NCBI RefSeq assembly: GCF_026788005.1
Contig: NZ_JABEPE010000020.1
Span: forward strand, 1-64,000
Source: Alteromonas sp. a30
GTDB taxonomy: Bacteria; Pseudomonadota; Gammaproteobacteria; Enterobacterales; Alteromonadaceae
Reading direction: 5' to 3'
DNA length: 64,000 nt
Of this stretch, positions 47,738 through 56,625 are shown piece after piece. The notes under the pieces were generated by a model that saw only the letters and a list, made by a program, of their open reading frames with translations, had not been told where the DNA came from and ran no database searches. The stretch's first letter is position 1, and every line of letters begins with the position of its first letter. The translations under genes were made by a program, and so were the position numbers.

Positions 47738-48573
47738 TATCGACGCGCCATAAAGACCAATTTCTCGAACAGATGAATATCTTGTTCGTTTTTAAGTAAA
47801 GCGCCGTAAAGTGGCGGAATGCTTTTTTTGCTGTTGGTTTCGTGCAAGGTTTCCGGTGGGATGTCTTCGGCAACCAGTAGTTTTAACCAGTCCAGCAACT
47901 CCGACGTAGACGGCTTTTTCTTCAGTCCCGGTAACTCGCGCATATTAAAGAAGGTTTCCATCGCCACGCTAAGTAAATCTTTTTTGATATTGGGATAATG
48001 CAAATCCACAATTTGACGCATTTCGTTTTCGTCGGGAAAGCTAATGTAATGGAAGAAACAGCGGCGTAAAAAGGCGTCCGGCAGTTCTTTTTCATTGTTA
48101 GAGGTAATGATCACCACGGGGCGTTGCTTGGCTGAAATCACTTCTTTGGTTTCGTACACAAAGAACTCCATTTTATCGAGCTCTTGCAGCAAATCGTTGG
48201 GAAACTCAATATCAGCTTTGTCAATTTCATCAATCAACAACACAGGACGTTTTTCGGCGGTAAAAGCTTCCCATAATTTGCCTTTTACAATGTAGTTCCC
48301 AATACTTTTGACTTTCTCATCACCTAATTGAGAATCGCGCAAACGCGATACTGCATCGTATTCATACAAACCTTGCTGCGCTTTGGTGGTCGACTTAATG
48401 TGCCATTGCAATAAATCGGTATCTAAGCTTTTTGCCAGCGCTTGCGCCAACATGGTTTTACCTGTTCCCGGCTCGCCTTTGATAAGCAGAGGTCGTTCTA
48501 ACGTGACCGCAGCGTTCACGGCTAATTGAAGTTCGCGACTAGCAACATAATTGTCGGTTCCGGCGAAAGACAT
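47737..48573 (-). CDS. MoxR-type AAA+ ATPase, partner of the VWA protein
   Basis: A 278-residue AAA+ ATPase with Walker A GEPGTGKTML (about residues 37-46), Walker B VLLIDEIDKAD, sensor 1 VIITSNNEKELPDAFLRR and sensor 2 in the C-terminal part. It is the second MoxR-type gene of the window, distinct from 26089-27006. It overlaps the VWA gene by one base, so the two form an operon. Confidence 0.9.
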   Translation of the reverse strand: MSFAGTDNYVASRELQLAVNAAVTLERPLLIKGEPGTGKTMLAQALAKSLDTDLLQWHIKSTTKAQQGLYEYDAVSRLRDSQLGDEKVKSIGNYIVKGKLWEAFTAEKRPVLLIDEIDKADIEFPNDLLQELDKMEFFVYETKEVISAKQRPVVIITSNNEKELPDAFLRRCFFHYISFPDENEMRQIVDLHYPNIKKDLLSVAMETFFNMRELPGLKKKPSTSELLDWLKLLVAEDIPPETLHETNSKKSIPPLYGALLKNEQDIHLFEKLVFMARR

Positions 48574-48900
48574 AGTTTCTCCTATTAATTCGAAAAGGAA
48601 TTAGGTTTACATCGGCGGCGCAAGTACAAAATGAAAAACGAAGAAACGGGCTTTGCTGATAATCTTTGATGTCATCGTTAAAAACATTCTTACTAAGATA
48701 TAGCAAAAAACACTTTCGTTTTGCCCCGACATCCCTACCCTAGAGCCTAAATAAATTTTGCACCTAGGCTAACATAAGTCGGTGTAAAACAGGTAAGGCC
48801 GCACCGAATTTTTCCAACGTAGTTACGGTCTACACACCTACTCAGATTTACGTGTATTGCTCGGATGGGCAATCGCAACATTCCATATCAAGGAAACAAA
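48574..48900. other. Divergent non-coding region between moxR-like gene and cysK
   Basis: No gene is seen. It must hold promoters for both directions. I found no certain CysB site by eye, although a CysB-controlled cysK promoter would be expected here. Confidence 0.5.
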
Positions 48901-49866
48901 ATGAAAGTATTTGAAGATAATTCGAGATCGATTGGTCAAACACCGCTTGTACGCTTAAATCGTGTAGCGAAAGGCAACGTCTTCGCGAAAATGGAATCCA
49001 GAAATCCAAGTTTCAGCGTAAAGTGTCGTATTGGTGCCAACATGATTTGGGACGCCGAAAAGCGCGGTATTTTAACGCAAGGAAAAGAACTGGTAGAGCC
49101 AACTTCAGGTAATACCGGTATTGCTTTAGCATTCGTTGCTGCCTCTCGAGGTTACAAACTCACGTTAACGATGCCTGCAAGCATGAGCTTAGAGCGCCGT
49201 AAGTTGTTAAAAGCATTAGGTGCTAACCTTGTTTTAACAGAACCCCCAAAAGGCATGAAAGGTGCCGTTGCAAAAGCGCAGGAAATTGTTGATTCTGATC
49301 CAAGCAAATACGTTTTATTGCAACAATTCGACAACCCTGCCAACCCAGAAATTCACGAACAAACAACTGGTCCCGAAATTTGGGAAGATACTGACGGTGA
49401 AGTTGATGTATTCGTAGCAGGCGTAGGAACAGGCGGCACAATCACAGGTGTAAGCCGTTACCTTAAACACACGAAAGGTAAAAACGTCATCAGCGTTGCC
49501 GTTGAGCCAACGGACTCTCCTGTTATCACCCAAGCAAAAGCAGGCAAAGAGCTAACGCCGGGACCTCACAAAATTCAAGGTATTGGCGCAGGCTTCATTC
49601 CTGGCAACCTCGACTTAGACATCATTGACTTGGTTGAACAGGTAACTAATGAAGATGCCATTGAAATGGCACATCGCTTAATGAAAGAAGAAGGTATCCT
49701 TGCGGGTATTTCTTCTGGTGCAGCAGTTGTTGCAGCAGCGCGCTTGGCTGAGCAACCAGAATATGCCGATAAAAACATTGTCGTGATTATGCCAAGTTCT
49801 GCGGAGCGTTATTTATCTAGCCCAATGTTCGCGGGTGAATTCTCGGATTTAGAACTAGAGCAATAA
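48901..49866 (+). CDS. cysK: Cysteine synthase A (O-acetylserine sulfhydrylase)
   Basis: A PLP enzyme that makes cysteine from O-acetylserine and sulfide. Lys41 in [10 protein letters not shown] carries [14 protein letters not shown] binds substrate; [14 protein letters not shown] anchors the phosphate. 321 residues from the ATG at 48901 (AAGGAAAC upstream), in line with E. coli CysK; the frame also extends to an ATG at 48865 without a proper signal. [18 protein letters not shown] matches the CysK rather than CysM form. Confidence 0.95.
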   Translation: MKVFEDNSRSIGQTPLVRLNRVAKGNVFAKMESRNPSFSVKCRIGANMIWDAEKRGILTQGKELVEPTSGNTGIALAFVAASRGYKLTLTMPASMSLERRKLLKALGANLVLTEPPKGMKGAVAKAQEIVDSDPSKYVLLQQFDNPANPEIHEQTTGPEIWEDTDGEVDVFVAGVGTGGTITGVSRYLKHTKGKNVISVAVEPTDSPVITQAKAGKELTPGPHKIQGIGAGFIPGNLDLDIIDLVEQVTNEDAIEMAHRLMKEEGILAGISSGAAVVAAARLAEQPEYADKNIVVIMPSSAERYLSSPMFAGEFSDLELEQ

Positions 49867-49901
49867 TCGAAAGATAACCAAAGCACTATTTTTGAAGACG
49901 A

Positions 49902-49930
49902 TAAAGGGGAAGCTTATTGCTTCCCCTTTA
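49902..49930 (+). terminator. Terminator after cysK
   Basis: TAAAGGGGAAGC-TTATT-GCTTCCCCTTTA, a perfect 12-bp stem, 35 bp after the cysK stop. Confidence 0.8.
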
Positions 49931-49989
49931 CATTTATGCGGAATCATCACACACTAATACTAATATAATACTTCATTCCCAGTAGAATT

Positions 49990-50454
49990 ATGTATAGAAA
50001 AGCGATTGCATTCAGCCTATTTTTTGTCTTAACACTATGCGCCTGTACCGACGCCAAGCAAAAAACAGGGGCAGGGAAATACGGCATGATGGACAGCTCA
50101 ACACCGGAAGGTGCCGCCTTGCTTTTCTTTGAAGCACTGTATAGTGAAAAGAGGGACATTAACCTCGTAATTAGTTACTCTACGCCGAAAATGGGTAGGC
50201 TACTGAAGTCTTACCATACTACCCGCTCAGTACAACGACACGTTTTAAACTTACCCTATGACAATGTCCCGGAAATGCAAATTGATACGGGTGATGATGT
50301 AGGCCGATCTGAGTTTGCAACAGATACCGAAATTTCTGTGTTTTTTACGGGCTTAAGTAATGGCGACAAAGTAGATGATTTACGCACTGTAGAAATGCTG
50401 AGAATCAAAAATAAATGGTTGGTTAATGCAATAAAAGCTGACAAGTATCTGTAA
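49990..50454 (+). CDS. Lipoprotein of unknown function
   Basis: A 154-residue protein with signal peptide and lipobox LCAC (about residue 19). The mature part starts after a linker with STPEGAALLFFEALYSEKRD, which resembles small NTF2/DUF4878-type domains, ending in VEMLRIKNKWLVNAIKADKYL. The function is unknown. It is convergent with ggt, 17 bp away. Confidence 0.72.
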   Translation: MYRKAIAFSLFFVLTLCACTDAKQKTGAGKYGMMDSSTPEGAALLFFEALYSEKRDINLVISYSTPKMGRLLKSYHTTRSVQRHVLNLPYDNVPEMQIDTGDDVGRSEFATDTEISVFFTGLSNGDKVDDLRTVEMLRIKNKWLVNAIKADKYL

Positions 50455-50471
50455 CTCGCCAGCGCGACTTA

Positions 50472-52229
50472 TTATTGCCCCACAGCGACACCTTCTCTTC
50501 GAGGATCTGCGCCACCAATCAGCTTACCGTCCCTTAGCATGATGCCATGTAGGCCGCTATTTAGGTCTTGAACCCTCACGTTATGACCGCGCTTTTCTAG
50601 CTCGCTTTGTAAGCGTTCAATGCGGGTTCCTGCTTCAAGCGCCGTATAATCATTACGATTGGTAAACTTAGGTAAATTAATCGCTTGCTGTATATCAAGC
50701 CCCCAGTCCAATACGCCAACAAGTGTTTGTGCAACGTAATTAATAATACGACTACCGCCAGGAGAACCAACAACGATCTTTAACTGCCCTTTTTCATCAA
50801 ATACCATTGTCGGCGACATTGAGCTTCTAGGGCGTTTCTTTGATTCAACGCGATTCAACGCTTGGTATTTACCTCGAGTGGGAGAAAATGCAAAATCCGT
50901 TAGCTGATTATTCAGCATAAATCCTTCCACCATCAAGCCCGAGCCAAAGGCAAACTCAATACTGCTTGTCATCGACACAGCATTGCCTTCTTTATCAACA
51001 ATCGAAACATGAGAGGTGTTGGGTAAGTCAAACGCGTTATCCACCTGAATAAACGCTGTAGAATACGCTGAACCCGGCTTTTCTTTTTTCCAAGGCGCCT
51101 TGACGTCAATTAACTTAGCTCGCTTTTGCATGTAAGTATTGTTAATTAATGCACCAAAAGGCAGATAAGTGAAATCTGGATCAGCGATGTACGCATCTCG
51201 GTCAGCAAAAGCCAAACTAGCCGCTTTCGACATTAAATGCACGGCTTCAAGTTGGTTCGGTTGGTATTGCTCCAACTTTTTGTCTTCCAACATTTTCAAA
51301 ATCTGATACACCGAAATCCCACCCGAAGCTGGGGGTGCCATCCCACAAATACGATACGTTTTATAAGGACCGCAAACAGGCTCCCGCTTTACCGCTTTAT
51401 ATTCTTTAATATCATCGATGGTTAACAAGCCAGGGTTAATATCTGCACCTGTCACTGCCTTAACAATTTTCTCTGCTATTTCACCTTCATAAAAGAAAGT
51501 CGAGCCTTCTGCCGCAATACCTTGGAAAACTTTGGCTAACGCTTCATTTTTCTTCAACATACCACTTTTAAGCGGTTCGCCGCCGGGGAAGAAATAGCGC
51601 TTTGATTCACTAAAGTGATCCAATCCCGGATGCAGTCTCATACCAACCAGTTTTTCCAAACGCTCAGAAACACGAAAACCAGAATAAGCAGTTTCAATAC
51701 TTTCCTTAAACAAATCGGCCCATTTTAGTGTTCCAAACTCGCGCTGCGCCATTTCCAGTGCTTTCACAGTTCCCGGCACGCCAACGGAACGCCCGCCAAC
51801 TACCGCGTCTCGCCAAGCAAGCGCCTTTCCATCCTTGAAAAAGAGATAAGAGTCTGCCGCCTCTGGCGCAGTTTCTCTGCCGTCAAAAGTATGTAGTTTC
51901 TTGTTTTTATTATCCCAATATAGGATGAAAGAACCTCCTCCTATACCTGAAGATTGCGGCTCGACTAGCGTCAACATAGCCTGCACGGCGACTGCGGCAT
52001 CAATAGCACTGCCGCCACGCTCAATGACTTGCTTACCAGCCCAAGAAGCGTAAGGGTTAGCGGCTGTTACCATATACTGCTTGGCAACAAATGCCTTTTT
52101 CTCATTAAATCCTGTCGCCGCCTCTGGCTCTCTATCTTCTCTGGGTTTTGTTTGCGCCTCAGCTATTGTCGCGAGTGACAATGCAGCACAACAAAGTAAC
52201 AACCTAGTTCGCACTGAAATACGTTTCAT
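50472..52229 (-). CDS. ggt: Gamma-glutamyltranspeptidase
   Basis: A 585-residue periplasmic Ntn hydrolase that cleaves or transfers the gamma-glutamyl group of glutathione. The signal peptide ends near AEAQTK. The precursor splits before Thr in NTSHVSIVDKEGNAVSMT to give large and small subunits. SPTMVFDEKGQL and VGSPGGSRIINYV are small-subunit signatures. It is 12 bp after the enoyl-CoA hydratase stop and may be cotranscribed. Confidence 0.93.
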   Translation of the reverse strand: MKRISVRTRLLLCCAALSLATIAEAQTKPREDREPEAATGFNEKKAFVAKQYMVTAANPYASWAGKQVIERGGSAIDAAVAVQAMLTLVEPQSSGIGGGSFILYWDNKNKKLHTFDGRETAPEAADSYLFFKDGKALAWRDAVVGGRSVGVPGTVKALEMAQREFGTLKWADLFKESIETAYSGFRVSERLEKLVGMRLHPGLDHFSESKRYFFPGGEPLKSGMLKKNEALAKVFQGIAAEGSTFFYEGEIAEKIVKAVTGADINPGLLTIDDIKEYKAVKREPVCGPYKTYRICGMAPPASGGISVYQILKMLEDKKLEQYQPNQLEAVHLMSKAASLAFADRDAYIADPDFTYLPFGALINNTYMQKRAKLIDVKAPWKKEKPGSAYSTAFIQVDNAFDLPNTSHVSIVDKEGNAVSMTSSIEFAFGSGLMVEGFMLNNQLTDFAFSPTRGKYQALNRVESKKRPRSSMSPTMVFDEKGQLKIVVGSPGGSRIINYVAQTLVGVLDWGLDIQQAINLPKFTNRNDYTALEAGTRIERLQSELEKRGHNVRVQDLNSGLHGIMLRDGKLIGGADPRREGVAVGQ

Positions 52230-52241
52230 CTTTAAGTTTAT

Positions 52242-53006
52242 CTAGTTAAATTTTTTGGGATCGGGAGCGCGCTTTTCTAAAAACGCTGCGAATGCTTCTT
52301 TTGCTGGTTCCGTCGTTAATTGACTAAAGAAAATATCTAGTTCTTCTGCCATATGCGCCTTAACACTTTCTTGTTCATGCTTTAGTAACGCTTTGGTATG
52401 TCGCATTGCTAAACCTGGCTTGAGCGCCAACTTTGTCATAATAGCGTCGACGTGACTGTCTAACTTTTCGGCCTCCACTATGCGATTTACCAACTTATAC
52501 TGGTAAGCCTCTTGCGCAGGAATTGGCTCTCCTAACATTAACCACTCAGCGGCTTTGACATGGCCTGACAATTTAGGCAATACCCAACTTGCCGCAAACT
52601 CAGGCACTAGAGCTAAGTTAATAAAAGGCATACACAAAGTGGCACTATCATCGGCAAACACAAGATCGCAATGCAATAACAAGGTTGTACCGATACCCAC
52701 GGCTTGGCCTCTTACCTTCGCCACCACAGGTACAGGACAGTCCATTAACGCATTCATAAAGCGAACCGTTTCAGATGAAGTGTCTTCTTTATCAATTGAG
52801 GCGAACGTTGATAAATCATTACCGGCACTAAAATGCTTTCCTTCCCCCTGAATCAACACTGCCTTGGCCTTATTTTCTTCTTTAACCGACTCAAGCGCAT
52901 TTGCCATTGCACCGTACATCTGTGGCGTCAGTGCATTATACTTATCTGCTCTAGCCATCGTTATAGTAAGAATTTGCTGTTCCAGCTGGATTTGAATATT
53001 TGACAT
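52242..53006 (-). CDS. Enoyl-CoA hydratase/isomerase family protein
   Basis: A 254-residue crotonase-fold protein. The oxyanion-hole segments are HFSAGNDLSTF and RGQAVGIGTTLLLHCDLVFA. NLALVPEFAAS aligns with the region holding one catalytic Glu. The ATG at 53006 (MSNIQIQLEQ) matches family N-termini; the frame extends to 53084, where I see no signal peptide or ribosome-binding site. Hydration or isomerisation of an enoyl-CoA is likely; the substrate is unknown. Confidence 0.88.
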   Translation of the reverse strand: MSNIQIQLEQQILTITMARADKYNALTPQMYGAMANALESVKEENKAKAVLIQGEGKHFSAGNDLSTFASIDKEDTSSETVRFMNALMDCPVPVVAKVRGQAVGIGTTLLLHCDLVFADDSATLCMPFINLALVPEFAASWVLPKLSGHVKAAEWLMLGEPIPAQEAYQYKLVNRIVEAEKLDSHVDAIMTKLALKPGLAMRHTKALLKHEQESVKAHMAEELDIFFSQLTTEPAKEAFAAFLEKRAPDPKKFN

Positions 53007-53155
53007 GAGATGGGTTAAATAGTGTTGCTGACAAAGTGCAGCAAACATAAACTGTGCAGCGGCAAGTTGCAACGATGGAATCATTAAACCATCTTGCCGA
53101 ACGGATAATTTTGGTATTTTGCCAATGACTTTTTAAGGAAGGAAATACTTTCAGT

Positions 53156-53764
53156 ATGGTGCAGTTGCCTTTAGCAAGAGCTTATATCATCGGTCCTGTT
53201 TTCATTCTGTTAATAGGATTCATTTGTTGGATTGCTTCCCCTTGGAGCTTTGATCACTTAGCGTATCAACGTGAAGCTGTCATCCAAGGCCAATGGTGGC
53301 GGCTTATCAGCGCCAATTTAACCCATTCTAATTTCATGCATTTAGGACTTAACGCACTCGGCGTTTTTACGATTTGGGCACTTTATGGAGATGAATATAA
53401 AACCCGCAAGTATTTCACTCTAATTGTTGTTTTTAGCCTAGCTTGCACCGTTAGTATGCATTTCCTGAATCCAGAACGAATAAACTATGTTGGCTTATCT
53501 GGTGTCTTGCATGGCTTGTTTGCTTGGGGAGTCATTCAAGATATTAATCGTCGATATATTACAGGCTGGCTCTTACTTATCGGCTTAACCATTAAAATTG
53601 TTCATGAGCAGCTACAAGGCGGCAGTGCAGAAATTGCTTTACTCATTGAAGCAAGAGTCGCTACCGAAGCGCATTTATACGGCACAATTGCCGGGCTTAT
53701 CACTGGATTATGGGACGTATACAAAAGCCGGACCCGCGCCTCATCTCCTGTATCGCCTCACTAA
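53156..53764 (+). CDS. rrtA: Rhombosortase (rhomboid-type intramembrane protease)
   Basis: A 202-residue membrane protein of the rhombosortase group. Six hydrophobic helices; the catalytic Ser is in VGLSGVLHGLFAWG and the His in TEAHLYGTIAGL. Early residues HSNFMHLGLNALGVF match the family. Rhombosortases process proteins that carry a C-terminal GlyGly-CTERM tag. No such tag was recognised in the proteins of this window, including the M28 peptidase, so the substrates lie elsewhere. A hairpin follows at 53783-53808. Confidence 0.85.
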   Translation: MVQLPLARAYIIGPVFILLIGFICWIASPWSFDHLAYQREAVIQGQWWRLISANLTHSNFMHLGLNALGVFTIWALYGDEYKTRKYFTLIVVFSLACTVSMHFLNPERINYVGLSGVLHGLFAWGVIQDINRRYITGWLLLIGLTIKIVHEQLQGGSAEIALLIEARVATEAHLYGTIAGLITGLWDVYKSRTRASSPVSPH

Positions 53765-53782
53765 ACCCTATCAAAAGCGACA

Positions 53783-53808
53783 AAAAAGCCGGACTCAACC
53801 GGCTTTTT
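53783..53808. terminator. Terminator between rhombosortase and chemoreceptor genes
   Basis: AAAAAGCCGG-ACTCAA-CCGGCTTTTT, a perfect 10-bp stem with A and T runs on the two sides, between convergent genes. Confidence 0.88.
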
Positions 53809-53830
53809 GTTCATATCGTTTTTAGTACCC

Positions 53831-54901
53831 TTAAAAGTGGGCAGCCAATTTTTCAATATTCGTTAGCAACTCATCACTGTATTTTTCCATTTTACGCAAT
53901 ACTTCGATTGTTTCAGGATTGACACCAGCCGCGCCAGTTGAGATAGCATTTCTTGCTTGCTCGTATACCTTATGCAGACTTGACTCAACAGCTTTGAATT
54001 CACTTAAGCGGCTATATTCAGCACCTTCATCGCGGAGCCAGCGAGACAATTCTGTTTCGCTAACATTTTGCAAGTTGTTACCTGTACCACGCCCCATGAG
54101 CGCCTGATATACCGATGCTTTAAATGCCATATTTTCAATTTGTGCCGCCGCTAATACCCCACGTTCCGCGCAACTTCTTATCGCCTTACGCATGGAAGAC
54201 GACATATCCAAAACTTGGCTTACTTTATCTTTTACTTCGCCGTTTTTAGCGACTAATAATCGAGACTTTTCGGACACTTCATTAATGTTGGACTCAATGC
54301 TTTGTGTACCGTTTTCAATTTTCTCAACCAAGTTATTTATTTCTTGTGTCGACTCAGATGAACGCATTGCCAAATTACGCACTTCTTCTGCAACCACAGC
54401 AAAACCACGTCCGCTCTCGCCCGCTCTCGCCGCTTCAATTGCCGCATTTAGTGCTAGTAAGTTTGTTTGTTCCGCAATAGAGTTAATCACACCAACAAAA
54501 CGGCTGATGCTACTCGCTAACCCAGATAACTCACCTGCATGTTTTACACCTTGCGCTGCTATCTGGTCTATCTGACTTAAGTTTTTGCCCGCCTCATCCA
54601 ACATTTCTGCTGAACCTGTGAACAAATCGTCAGTATTTTCTAATCGTTGTCTTTCTGAAAATAATGTCTCCGTTGTTCTTGCTTGAACATCGCGAAGACA
54701 GTGTAAGCCTCTCTGCCCATCAAGCAACACCTCTCCAGCGGAAACACCTCCACTGTTCTGCGTTTCTTTTTCGGAAATTACTGCCTCTGCATCTGCCAAC
54801 AAATTCTCCAACTCCCTTACTCTAAGAGAAAGCGAATCATTTTCGGCAGATAAGTCCTTAATTCTTTGTAGTTCTTCTTGGTTGTCTTTTTTCCAAAACA
54901 T
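53831..54901 (-). CDS. Soluble methyl-accepting chemotaxis protein with degenerate CZB-like domain
   Basis: A 356-residue cytoplasmic chemoreceptor without membrane helices. The N-terminal coiled coil (residues 10-50) is followed by the MCP signalling hairpin, with [20 protein letters not shown] and [16 protein letters not shown] around residues 140-180. The C-terminal part (about 255-330) has the CZB layout, including [13 protein letters not shown] and [12 protein letters not shown], then [10 protein letters not shown]. Most of the zinc ligands of the usual three-His, one-Cys set are missing (only one His visible). It may sense something other than zinc or hypochlorite. No che genes are adjacent. 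Confidence 0.85.
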   Translation of the reverse strand: MFWKKDNQEELQRIKDLSAENDSLSLRVRELENLLADAEAVISEKETQNSGGVSAGEVLLDGQRGLHCLRDVQARTTETLFSERQRLENTDDLFTGSAEMLDEAGKNLSQIDQIAAQGVKHAGELSGLASSISRFVGVINSIAEQTNLLALNAAIEAARAGESGRGFAVVAEEVRNLAMRSSESTQEINNLVEKIENGTQSIESNINEVSEKSRLLVAKNGEVKDKVSQVLDMSSSMRKAIRSCAERGVLAAAQIENMAFKASVYQALMGRGTGNNLQNVSETELSRWLRDEGAEYSRLSEFKAVESSLHKVYEQARNAISTGAAGVNPETIEVLRKMEKYSDELLTNIEKLAAHF

Positions 54902-54990
54902 AGGGGGAATCCCATTGAGTAGTTACGAAAGCCCTGCGAATCAATTTACTTATCGGTTACGTTTCCATTTATCTGATATAAAGTTAGTCT

Positions 54991-55731
54991 TTATTTTGTG
55001 GTTGCGCTACGTATACTCGCACCTACCGTTGCAAAACGTGTTTTTAGTTCCCATTTAGGCTTAATCAGAGATAATGGAAATTCTCGTTTTTTACCCACTA
55101 TCAGATACACAGAAGCCATAAAAGGTAAGTAGCGACTCGCAAATTTAGCCCACTTGCTATTCAAGTCGATTTTCTTCTCAAAAAATAGCGTTGAGTGAAT
55201 ATAAAACTGTTCATCAACAATCTGATATCCGAGCAAACTCAACCAATCTTTTACTCTATGAGCGCTAAAAAAGCGAGCATCATGTAATACGTTTTGGTGC
55301 TTAAAAGGGGTCCACTTCAAACAACCGGGCAAACTCACCGGGTTAAAGCCCAAAATAGCCACATGTCCATCAGGCATCATACATCGATCAACTTCTCGTA
55401 AAACTTGATGCGGATCCTGAGCGAAATCCAACTCATGAGCCAAAATAAAGGCATCAATGCTGCGACTCGCAAATGGCAACCATCCTGGCTCAGCAATAAC
55501 TGAAGGAGAATTAAAATCAAATGAGGTTACATTTATTTTATGCTGGATCGGACAGTTATCTAACGCTAACTGACTGCTTAAACTCCCCAATTTCACCAAG
55601 TGATAGCCAAACATTTGCCGACTAGGCTCCGCCAATTTTAGCTCGGCGACCGCCTGCAAATCCTTGCCAAGATGCAGTGCTTGCCAATTTTTGGGGTACT
55701 TAGGAAGCTTAGGAACTAAAGCGGGTTTCAT
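54991..55731 (-). CDS. Class I SAM-dependent methyltransferase (YafS-like)
   Basis: A 246-residue methyltransferase-fold protein. A Methyltransf_11 segment is visible in LPFASRSIDAFILAHELDFAQDPHQVLREVDRCM and VAILGFNPVSLPGC. The usual GxGxG glycine loop is poor, so SAM binding is unproven. It is divergent from gloB, as yafS is in E. coli. The substrate is unknown. Confidence 0.82.
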   Translation of the reverse strand: MKPALVPKLPKYPKNWQALHLGKDLQAVAELKLAEPSRQMFGYHLVKLGSLSSQLALDNCPIQHKINVTSFDFNSPSVIAEPGWLPFASRSIDAFILAHELDFAQDPHQVLREVDRCMMPDGHVAILGFNPVSLPGCLKWTPFKHQNVLHDARFFSAHRVKDWLSLLGYQIVDEQFYIHSTLFFEKKIDLNSKWAKFASRYLPFMASVYLIVGKKREFPLSLIKPKWELKTRFATVGASIRSATTK

Positions 55732-55821
55732 AAAAACTGATCATGAGCATGGTTTTGCGCCTTACGAATCCCTATAATATGCATCAACTCTTTCAAAGAT
55801 AACAAATTTAACTTTTCAATC

Positions 55822-56604
55822 ATGTTACAGATATCTCCCATTTTAGCATTTGACGACAATTACATTTGGTGTATTGAAAACAATCAAAATGCATACGTTG
55901 TCGACCCTGGCGACGCTTCGCCTGTTATGCAGTACCTTGAAGAAAAGCAGTTATCTCTTAAAGGTATTTTGGTTACTCACCATCATCCCGACCACATTGG
56001 TGGAATCAAAGCCTTAATGCAATGGCAAGCAGCAAATAAACAACCAGAATTGCATATTGTTACGCCTGACACAGAGCGTTATGTCTTCGCAACACAAAAA
56101 GTCAACGATGGCGATGTTGTCGAGCTTAAAGACTTAACAACATCACTGAAGGTGATGCAAGTGCCGGGTCATACTCTTGATCATATTGCTTATGTTAATG
56201 ACTCAGCACTATTCAGTGGCGACACTCTGTTTTCCGGCGGATGTGGACGCTTATTCGAGGGTGATGCCAAGCAAATGCAATCTAACTTTGCGCGATTTAA
56301 TGCATTATCAGACGACATTAAAGTCTATTGCGCCCATGAGTACACCGCTGCCAATATGGCGTTTGCCAAAGCCGTTTGGCCGCAAAATGCCGCCATTGAT
56401 GATTACCTAGATTGGGTAGCCTCCCAGCGCCAACAAGAGATCCCAACAATTCCAAGCAATATTGCTTTGGAGAAGAAAATAAACCCGTTTATGAATGCGC
56501 ACTCCAATGAGCTAAAAAAGAATGTAGAACAACACTTCAATAACTCATACACTTCACCAACAGATGTCTTTGCAGCCCTTCGGCAATGGAAAGACACCTT
56601 TTAG
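55822..56604 (+). CDS. gloB: Hydroxyacylglutathione hydrolase (glyoxalase II)
   Basis: A metallo-beta-lactamase-fold thioesterase of 260 residues that hydrolyses S-lactoylglutathione. Metal ligands are in VTHHHPDHIGG, in the following VPGHTLDHIAY and FSGDTLFSGGCGRL, and in VYCAHEYTAANM. The length matches the family. The ribosome-binding site is weak. mltD follows by 21 bp, the same pairing as in E. coli. Confidence 0.94.
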   Translation: MLQISPILAFDDNYIWCIENNQNAYVVDPGDASPVMQYLEEKQLSLKGILVTHHHPDHIGGIKALMQWQAANKQPELHIVTPDTERYVFATQKVNDGDVVELKDLTTSLKVMQVPGHTLDHIAYVNDSALFSGDTLFSGGCGRLFEGDAKQMQSNFARFNALSDDIKVYCAHEYTAANMAFAKAVWPQNAAIDDYLDWVASQRQQEIPTIPSNIALEKKINPFMNAHSNELKKNVEQHFNNSYTSPTDVFAALRQWKDTF

Positions 56605-56625
56605 CAGGCCAATAAAGTAAGGAAT

